NCBI GenBank assembly: GCA_964535315.1
Contig: CAZHTS010000016.1
Location: 6,198 to 70,197 of the forward strand
DNA: 64,000 nt
From: CAZHTS01 sp964535315
GTDB taxonomy: Bacteria > Chloroflexota > Anaerolineae > Anaerolineales > Anaerolineaceae
Direction: 5' to 3'
Made by a program: the position numbers and the translations under genes. The notes under the pieces are model-generated. The model saw only the letters and a list, made by a program, of their open reading frames with translations. It had not been told where the DNA came from and made no database searches. Below are positions 34,804 through 43,200 of the stretch, piece by piece (position 1 is the stretch's first letter; every line of letters begins with the position of its first letter).

Positions 34804-35829
34804 TTAATTGTTTCTTAAATCTGGCAGGGTAAAGATAAACGAAGTTTGTTCTCCTGGCGCACTCTCGACCCAGATCGTCCCCCCGTTCTTCTCCACCAGC
34901 GCCCGGGCGATGGATAATCCCAGCCCGCTGCCCCGCCCGGCAGAGCGCGCCTGATCGGCGCGATAGAGGCGCTCAAAAATATTGTTCAGGTCTTCGGCGG
35001 CAATGCCCACCCCGCGATCCCAGACACACACGCGAAACTCACCCGCCGCGGCTTGCAACTGCACCCCCAGCACGCCGCCATCCTGCCCGTACTGGATGGC
35101 GTTCTTGATCAAATTCCCCAGGATACGTTGTAAACTGACGCGATCAGCCTGTACCGGACACACATCTTCCGGGATGTCGGCCTGTAAGGCGATGGCGTGC
35201 CGGTTCAGTTCAGGCAAAAAGTCGATCACCGCCTCGCGGATCAATTCAGCCAGATCCAGGCGTTCCATCTTCAACGGCATTTCATCGGCGTCCAGCTTGG
35301 CGAGATGAAAAATCTCATCCACCAACAGTTTCAGGGCGTTGGCCTTGCGCAAGACAATCTCGATGTATTCCCGTTTTTCCTCTTCCGAGGCGCCGATGTC
35401 GTCTTTAAGCGCATCCATGTAGCCGATGATGGAGGTCAACGGAGTGCGGATGTCGTGCGAAAAGTTGGAGAGCAGCCGTTTGCGCGCCGTTTCTGATTTG
35501 ATCGTCTGAATATTGCAATTATCCAGCTGTTCGATCAACCGATTGATTGCAAAGACGATCTCGTCCAACCAGTGCAGTTCGTTGGTCAGCAGGCGAGTGT
35601 TCAGGTTGCCCTGAATGGCGCGCTGTAACGCTGCAATCAATGCGGCCTGTTGGCGTCTGAAATCGAAACGAACCCATCCCTGCACGCCCGTAATCGCCAG
35701 CAGCGCCGCCAGCAGCCCCCAACGCACGGCGGCGGCGGGCGCCGCAACCGCAGCAAATTCCAACCAGACCAGTCCGATCAACAACAGCGCCTGAAGCAGC
35801 AGCAGGAGCGCGTTCTTGTCTTTAATCAT
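34804..35829 (-). CDS. Intramembrane-sensing histidine kinase
   Basis: 341 residues. Two close N-terminal membrane helices with almost no external loop (residues about 8-50), a HAMP-like linker, HisKA with NFSHDIRTPLTSIIGYMD (phospho-His near 125) and HATPase with NAIQYG, DRGVGI and GSGLGLSIARALV. The lack of an external sensor domain is typical of kinases that read the state of an ABC transporter in the membrane. ATG overlaps the regulator stop by eight bases. A gap of 83 bases follows before the ATPase gene. Confidence 0.9.
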   Translation of the reverse strand: MIKDKNALLLLLQALLLIGLVWLEFAAVAAPAAAVRWGLLAALLAITGVQGWVRFDFRRQQAALIAALQRAIQGNLNTRLLTNELHWLDEIVFAINRLIEQLDNCNIQTIKSETARKRLLSNFSHDIRTPLTSIIGYMDALKDDIGASEEEKREYIEIVLRKANALKLLVDEIFHLAKLDADEMPLKMERLDLAELIREAVIDFLPELNRHAIALQADIPEDVCPVQADRVSLQRILGNLIKNAIQYGQDGGVLGVQLQAAAGEFRVCVWDRGVGIAAEDLNNIFERLYRADQARSAGRGSGLGLSIARALVEKNGGTIWVESAPGEQTSFIFTLPDLRNN

Positions 35830-36532
35830 CTTTCTCGCCCCTGAAGAGATAACCGATACCCCACACCGTCTGGATGAAAACCGGATTGGCCGGATCGTCC
35901 TCGATCTTTTTTCTCAGTTTGCGGATATGCACCGTGACGGTGTTGTCGTCTTCAATGTACTCGCTTTCCCAAACCTGGCGAAACAACTGTACCTTGGTAA
36001 AGACCTGGCCGGGATGGGTGGCAAAGAATTTGAGCAGTTCAAACTCCTTGGCCGTCAGCGCAATCTCTTCGCCGCCCCGGCTGACCGTGTAGGTGTTCAG
36101 GTCGATGGTCAGGTTCTTAAAGCGGATGCTGGCCTGCTGGTGGGCGCCAGGGTCGCTGCCCAGCACCAGATAGCGCCGCACATGCGCCTTGACCCGCGCC
36201 ACCAGTTCGTTGATGCTGAACGGCTTGGTGATGTAGTCATCGGCGCCGACGCTCAACCCCACCACCTTATCAATCTCCTGATCCCTGGCGGTGAGCATGA
36301 GGATGGGAACGTTGGTGGTGGCGCGCAGGCGGCGGCAAACTTCCATGCCGTCGATGCCGGGCATCATCACATCCAGAATCAGCAGGTGGTAAATGTTTTT
36401 ATCAAACAGGCGCAGCGCCTCATCCCCCCCGGCAGCCACATCCACCTCATACTGCTCGCGTTGCAGATACTTCTTGAGCAGGTCTCTGATCTCTTTCTCG
36501 TCGTCGGCCACCAGTATGCGTACTGTATCCAT
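35822..36532 (-). CDS. OmpR/PhoB-family response regulator
   Basis: 236 residues from ATG 36532 (MDTVRILVADDEKE), with GAGGA upstream. Receiver domain: acidic pair ADDE, phospho-Asp in LLILDVMMPGIDG, Lys in DYITKPFS. C-terminal winged helix ends VWESEYIEDDNTVTVHIRKL and VWGIGYLF. First gene of the five-gene cassette; it should control transport and uppP genes. Confidence 0.93.
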   Translation of the reverse strand: MDTVRILVADDEKEIRDLLKKYLQREQYEVDVAAGGDEALRLFDKNIYHLLILDVMMPGIDGMEVCRRLRATTNVPILMLTARDQEIDKVVGLSVGADDYITKPFSINELVARVKAHVRRYLVLGSDPGAHQQASIRFKNLTIDLNTYTVSRGGEEIALTAKEFELLKFFATHPGQVFTKVQLFRQVWESEYIEDDNTVTVHIRKLRKKIEDDPANPVFIQTVWGIGYLFRGEKDD

Positions 36533-36672
36533 AAATCCTCGCCTGCTTCCATCTGAAAAGCAGTTCCTTCTGTCAACCGGCCGGAGAAAGCCCGACGGGT
36601 CTTTTTCCATGTTATATCAACCATGATCCTGCTTTTATTATACAATTAAGCAGAATCAGACACTGGATACAT

Positions 36673-37098
36673 GTGAGTGACGAAAAGATGAACCCAAAAG
36701 GACTGCGCATTATCATTGTGCTGCTGTCGGGGTTTATCGCCCTGACGGCAATCGGCGGTGGGATTGCCCTGCTGGTGGGAGCCGAGGCCGAACGCTTTCC
36801 GCGGGGATGGCTGGCAGGCACACCGTTCAAGGACTACACCATCCCGGCCCTATTGCTGGCGGTCGTTGTGGGCGGAAGTTCACTGCTGACCGGCATCGCC
36901 AATTTGCTCAGGCACAGGCTGAGCGCCTGGGCGGCAATGGCTGCCGGGCTGATCATGGCCGGGTATATCAGCGTAGAGACGCTGATCCTCAATCAGCTCC
37001 CTCCGGGGCCGACAGTAACCGAGTCTGTCTATTTTGTGCTGGGCTGTGCGCTCTTCCTGGCAGGGCTTCGCATGCAGAGACTCGCCCGGCCGGCATAA
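36673..37098 (+). CDS. Small membrane protein, four TM
   Basis: 141 residues, GTG 36673 (alternative ATG 36688). Four hydrophobic segments (IIIVLLSGFIALTAIGGGIA; PALLLAVVVGGSSLLTG; MAAGLIMAGYISVE; SVYFVLGCALFLAGL). Divergent from the two-component cassette, so it may be linked to it. Function unknown. Confidence 0.65.
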   Translation: MSDEKMNPKGLRIIIVLLSGFIALTAIGGGIALLVGAEAERFPRGWLAGTPFKDYTIPALLLAVVVGGSSLLTGIANLLRHRLSAWAAMAAGLIMAGYISVETLILNQLPPGPTVTESVYFVLGCALFLAGLRMQRLARPA

Positions 37099-37197
37099 GG
37101 CGCAGCACGCTCAGGGCCCCACGAGAGAGATGCTGGCGGCCCAGATAGGGGTATCCGGTTCTACCAGCAGCCCCCGCCCTCCATGACCGCCGCCCAT

Positions 37198-37232
37198 CCC
37201 TGGATGGCGGAGGGAAACTCCGCCATCCAGGG
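37198..37232. terminator. 15-bp perfect hairpin beside the giant gene's stop
   Basis: Arms 37198-37212 and 37218-37232 are perfect complements with loop GGAAA. It lies 11 bases beyond the stop of the giant minus-strand gene. No T tract, so it may instead protect the 3' end. Confidence 0.6.
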
Positions 37233-37242
37233 CGCCGGTGCG

Positions 37243-40200
37243 TCAGCGCAGGTGCAGCGGAATAAAGAGCTGGCGCGGGCGGTTTACCACCTTGATCGTG
37301 ATCGTTTCGAAATCTTCCGCGTTGGTCGTGTGGCCATCGCTGACCCGAATGGTAACGGTGAAGGTCCCATCGCTGGCCGGCCGCCAGGTAAACACACCAC
37401 TGTCCGGGTCGATTGCCGCTCCATCCGGCGCGCCGGTGTCGAGGCTGTAAATCAGGCTGTCGCCGTTTACATCGCTGGCCGAAACGGTGAAACGCAGCAG
37501 TTCGCCGGTGCCGGCCGTCTGATCGCCGATACTTGCCAGCAGCGGGGCATCGTTAACCGGCTCAACGGTCAGCACAAAACTCTCGCTGGCGGTCAACGTC
37601 CCGCCGTCCGTCACGGTAATGGTGAGGGTGGCCTGCCCCGAGTGGCTGGCCAACGGGGTAATCGTCGCCGTCCGGTTTGCTCCCGTTCCACCGAACACGA
37701 CATTGGCAGGCGGCACCAGGGCGGGGTTCGAGGATGTCACCGAGAGCTGCAACGCATCCACGGCGGTCTCTACGTCGCCAATGGTAAAGGTCACCTCCTT
37801 CGCGGTGTCTTGCAGCGTAGTCTGGTCGGCAATGACGCTGATGGTGGGCGGGTTCTGATCCGCAACCATCAGGGTGAAACTGGCGCTGGCGGTCAGTTCG
37901 GCGTCTTTGACCGTCACCGTGACGGTGGTCGTCCCGAGCACATCCAACGGATCGAGGAGGAGAGTGCGTTCTGCTCCGCTCCCGCCAAAACTGATGTTCG
38001 TATCCGGTAGCACGGATGTGTTGCTTGAAACAGCCGAAAGCGTCAGCGCGCCGGCGGCGGTTTCAGGATCCGAGACGGTAAAGGGCACGCTGACGTCGGC
38101 GGTGGGGCTGCCAAGCAGAACAGTCTGGTTCGGGATGCTGGAAATGGCCGGCGCATCGTTGACCGCCCCGACCGTGATCGTCACCGTGGCAGCGTTCGAG
38201 TCGAGGCTGCCGTCGTTGTCCTTGTAGCTAAAGCTGTCTTCGCCGCTCCAGTTGGCCTCGGGTGTGTAGGTGAAGGAGCCGTTATCGTTGAGCAGCAGGA
38301 CGCCGTGCGCCGGCCTGACGACTTTCAGGGCGGTCAGGGTATTGCCGTCCAGGTCGGTGTCGTTATCCAGCACACCTGGGGCATTGACGGTGAGGGGCGT
38401 GTCTTCGCTGGCGCTGTAGCTATCGGCGACCGCCACCGGGGCGTGGTTGACCGCCGTTACGGTGATGTGTACGGTGCCCGTGGCGGTAGCGTCCATGCCA
38501 TCAGAGATCGTATAGGTGAAACTATCTTCCCCATCGTAGTGCGTTTCCGGGGTATATTGGATCGACGTACCGGAAATGACCGCCGTACCGTGCTCTGGCA
38601 CCTGTACCCCGGTAAGGACGGGCGTATCGCCATCGGCATCGGTATCATTGCTGAGAACGGAGAGGTTGTTGCCCGTGCTTTCTTCCAGGACAGAGAACGA
38701 GTCCGGGTTGGCGTTCGGCGCAGTGTTGGCGATGAGCCGGTAAACAGAACCGACCGCCGCACTGCTGGCCGTGGCGGGCAGGCCCACGCCGTTGTCGCTG
38801 GCAATGACGTTGACACGGATGTACTTGTTTAGATCGGCCAGCTGCGCCGTATACGTGGCTCCTTCGCCGACGTTAACCGGGTTCGTTCCAGAGGCGTCAT
38901 CGGCCCGCTGCCACTGATAGGTATAGGTGATGGTGGCCGTGCCGCCATCCAGGGCGTCATTCCAGGCGCCGCTGGTGGCCGTAAAGCGGTGCTTATACGT
39001 GCCATCCGGGAGGGTGCCGGGAGCCTTCGTGTTGACCGGCGCATCGTTGGTCGGGTTGACAGTGATGGCGGCAGTTTCGCTGGCGGTGCTCAAGGAAGTC
39101 GTTCCACCGCTGCTCGTGGCATTGATCGTCTCGCCATTGCTGCCGCTGGACAGATCCCAGGCCTGGAAGGTAAAGCTGGCCTTACCGTTGTAATTGGCGT
39201 TGGGCACAAAGCGCAGGCGGGTGGCGGCGTCGGCGGCCAACAGGCGCGCCGCGCTGGTGGTCGGGGCGCCGAGCGCATTCCAGGTGGCCCCATCCAGGCT
39301 GTATTCCCACGTGCCGTTGGTGCTGACCGCCGCAGTAATGGCAATGCCTTCTGCCGCACCGGGGTCGGGATCGGTGATCGTGTTCACGCCTGCACTGCTG
39401 GAAAGAATGGTCGAGATCAAGGTGCCGGGGTTGTCGCTGGCGTCCTCATCGACTGCATTCAGAGTGGGGCTGCCGCTCGTATTCAACGTGGGGGCCACGT
39501 TTGCCTGCGCCTCATATGCCCCCATATCCACGATAGGCGCCGAGCCGTTGCCGGTATCGGCCCGCGTATGATCGACAAAGCGCCCCACGCCCTTCAAATC
39601 GTAGGGCAGCAGTTCGCTCGTATTTCCATCACCATCCAGGTCGCGACTGTCGACCGGTATGACGCTGTTGTTTCCGGCGTCGATGGCGGGTGAGGTGGCG
39701 CAGAGGCGAAGATCGCCCGCCGCTGCGTCGGCAAAGCAGGGATCCAGGTCGAGATTGCCGCTTCCGGCGATGCCATTTTGCACGATGCTGTACGTTACCG
39801 CCGGAGTACCGGAAACCTGGTAGAAGGGGGCGGCGCTGTTGCCCCACAGAATGCTGTTGCGCACCTGCGGGGATGAGTTGGCATAGGTGGTGATTACGCC
39901 AGAACTGCTGCTGTTGTTGTAGAACGTCGTATTGGTCAGAGTCGGGCTGCTGGCATTGGTATACAGCGCCGCCCCCATACCGGTACTCATGACGGTGAAA
40001 TTACCGTTGAAGACCACCTGGGTCAGGGTCGGATTAGAATAGTAAAGGTACATGGCGCCGCCGTGCACCGTGGCGCGGTTGGCCGAAAAGATCGTGTTGA
40101 GGATGAACGGGGTGCTGTTTCTAAGATAAATCGCCCCGCCGTACCCGGCGTCGTTGGACGAGAAGGTCAGGTTGGCAAGCACCGGGCTGCTGTTATCGCT

Positions 40201-43200
40201 GTACAGGCCCGCCCCCTGCATTTCTGCCATGACGGATCCAGTAGCCGTGCCCCTGGTAATGGTGAAACCATCCAAAACGGTGGTATTGCCGACCGAAACG
40301 GCTTTTACGATGTGGACGATATTGTCCGAGGTACTGGCCCCGCCGATCTCTCCGCTCAGGATGGTGGCGTTGTTCTTCCAGTTGCGCTGGCTGCGCGCCG
40401 TCTCGCTGCCGGCAAAGCCGCCATAGACGGCCACCCCATTCTTCAAGTTGAAAGTATCCGAACGGTTGGCGCCCGGCAGGTAGGTGCCCGCCTTGACCCA
40501 GATTTCGTCGCCGCTGCTGGCCAGCGCCAGGGCGTAGTTCAACGTACAGGCGTTGGCCCACGACTCACAGGAACCGCTCCCCAGGCCGGTGGGCGAGGCG
40601 TAGTGACGCGTCGTGTCGATGGTCAACATAAAGCTGTCACTGGCGCTGGCGCTGCCGTCGGAAACGGTGATGGTGACCGTGACCGAGCCGTACTGGTTGG
40701 CGACCGGCGTCAGGGTCACGGTGCGGTTGGCGCCGGAACCGCCAAAGACGATGTTGGCCTCCGGCAGCAGCGCCGTGTTGCTGGATGTGCGGCTGAGGGT
40801 CAGCGATGCCGCCGCGGTTTCGCTGTCGCCGATCGTGAAGGAAATCGGGGTGGACGTCGTGTTCACCAGGAGCAGTTGATCGCCGATGTTTGTGATGGTC
40901 GGAATATCGTTGACCGTCAGGGTAAAACTGGTGCTGGTGGTCAGTACGCCGTCGGTGACGTTAATCGTGACGGTGGCGCTGCCGTATTTACCGGCGACCG
41001 GCGTCAGAGTCACCGTGCGGTTGGCGCCTGAACCGCCCAAAACGATGTTGGCGTCCGGCAGCAGGGTGGTGTTGCTCGAAGTGGCGCTGAGCGTCAGGAC
41101 GGACACCTTTGCCGCCGGCCCGATGGTGAAGGGAATGGCCGCCGTGGCGGTATTCTTGTTAATTGTCGGGTTGGCAATGGTCGAGATCGTGGGGGCGGCG
41201 TCGTCAATTTTCAGGACGAAGCTGTCGCTGGCGGTGGCCGTGGCCGTGCCACTGCCGTCGTTGACGGTGATGGTGACGGTGGTAATGCCGCGCTGGTTGG
41301 CTGCCGGCGTCAGGGTAACGCTGCGGTTTGCCCCACTGCCGCCAAAGACGATGCTGGCGTTTGGCAGCACGGTCTGGTTGCTGGATGTAGCGGATAAGGT
41401 GAGCGAGCCAACCGCGGTTTCCACATCGCCCACGGTAAAGCTCAACGGGCCAAAGGCGGCGTTCATGGGGATGAGTTGATCGTCGCTGACATTAGAAATC
41501 GTCGGCACGTCGTTGACAGAATTAACGGTGATACTGGCGGCCAGGCTGGCGGTGCTGAAAGAGGTGGCCCCGCCGCCGGTGGCGGCGTTGGCCGTGCCGC
41601 CGTTCACGCCGATCGATTGATCCCAGGCCACAAAGGTAATGGTGGCTGTACCAAAGTAATTCGCATTGGGCACAAAACGCAGGCGGGTGCTGGCGTCCGA
41701 GGCCAGCAGGCGCGCCGCGCTGGTGCTGGGAACCCCCAGGGCGTTCCAGGTGGTGCCGCCATCCAGGCTGTACTGCCAGGCGCCGTTGGTCGCGTCGGCG
41801 GCAACGATGGCAATGCCATCCTGGGCGGCCAGGTCCGAGTCGCTGATCGGATCGCCGCCCGCGCCCCGCGAAAGGAGGGTTGAAATCAGCGTCCCGGTGT
41901 CGCCGGCGACGTCCTCGTTAATGGCGGTCAGGGTGGGGCTGACGCTGGTATTGAGGGTCGGGGCGGTGTTGGCCGTCATTTCATACGCCCCCATGTCCAC
42001 GATGGGCGCGCTGCCATTGCCGGCGTCGACCCGCGGGTAATCCGTCTGGCGGGCGCTGCGGTTCAGATCGTAAGGCAGCAGTTCGGTGGCGTTACCGTCT
42101 CTGTCCAGGTCGTTGGTATCCACGGGAAGAACGCTGTTATTGCCCGCGTCCGCGGCCAGCGAAGAGGGCTTGAGGCGGAAATCCCCACCGCCCGCATTGA
42201 CAAATTGCGGATCCACGTTCAGGTTGCCCGTTCCCGAGGCAGCCTCTTGCGTGATGCTGTAGCTCACATTCACCGTACTGCCCACAATACCCGCCACACC
42301 ATTTGCTGCCGTATTGCCCCAGACGATGCTGCTGCGGATATTGACGGTGGCATAGCTCACATAGATTCCGCCGGCCGAGGAGGAAGCGCTGTTATTGGCA
42401 ACGGTCACATTGTTTAAGTAGAGGGTGGTTCCGCCTTCAACGTAGATGCCGCCGGCATTGCCGTTGTAACCGGCGATATTGGTATTGTTGCCACGAACAA
42501 GCGAATTGGTCAGCGTGACGGTTCCGCCGCCGGCCGCGCACAGCCCGCCGCCAAAAATGGCAGAATTTCCGGTAATGATGAGGTTAGACAGAGTTGGGCT
42601 GCTGTTATAGAGATACAGACCGCCGCCCATGAAGTAATAATCCTCAGGGTTGGTGATCACGCTGGCCTTCCCGCCGGTGATGGTAAAACCATCCAACACG
42701 GCCGAGCCGTCGACATTCCGGGCCGTGACGACGTGATAGTTTTGCGGTGAACCGCCGCCGCTCAGGGTGGTGACATTGGCAATCCAATTACGCTGGCTGA
42801 TGGACGTCTCGGTGCCGGCAAAACCACCGTAGATCCCGACCCCGCTCTTCAAGGCAAAGGAGCTGGCCGCGCTGCTACCCGGTTTGTAACTGCCAGCCTT
42901 GACCCAGATCTGATCTTTTGCCACGGCAACCGACAGCGCATAGTTTAACGTACAGGCGTTGGCCCACGAATCACAGGCGCCGCTGGCCAGGCCGGTTGGC
43001 GTCACGTAACGCACGGGCACCTGGGTGACGGTCAGCACCAGGCTGTCGCTGGCGCTGTCGGCGCCGTCCGAAACGGTGAGCGTCACGGTGGCCGTGCCGA
43101 CCTGATCCTCGGCGGGCATTAAGACCACGGTACGATTGGCGCCGGAGCCGCCCAGGCTGATACGATCGTCGGGCAGCAGGGTGGTGTTACTCGAAGTAGC

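Noticed and set aside
40063..41031. Several plus-strand frames of 60-320 codons opposite the giant gene
   Set aside because: They arise from the repeats on the other strand, recur at each repeat, and have no RBS or known domains.
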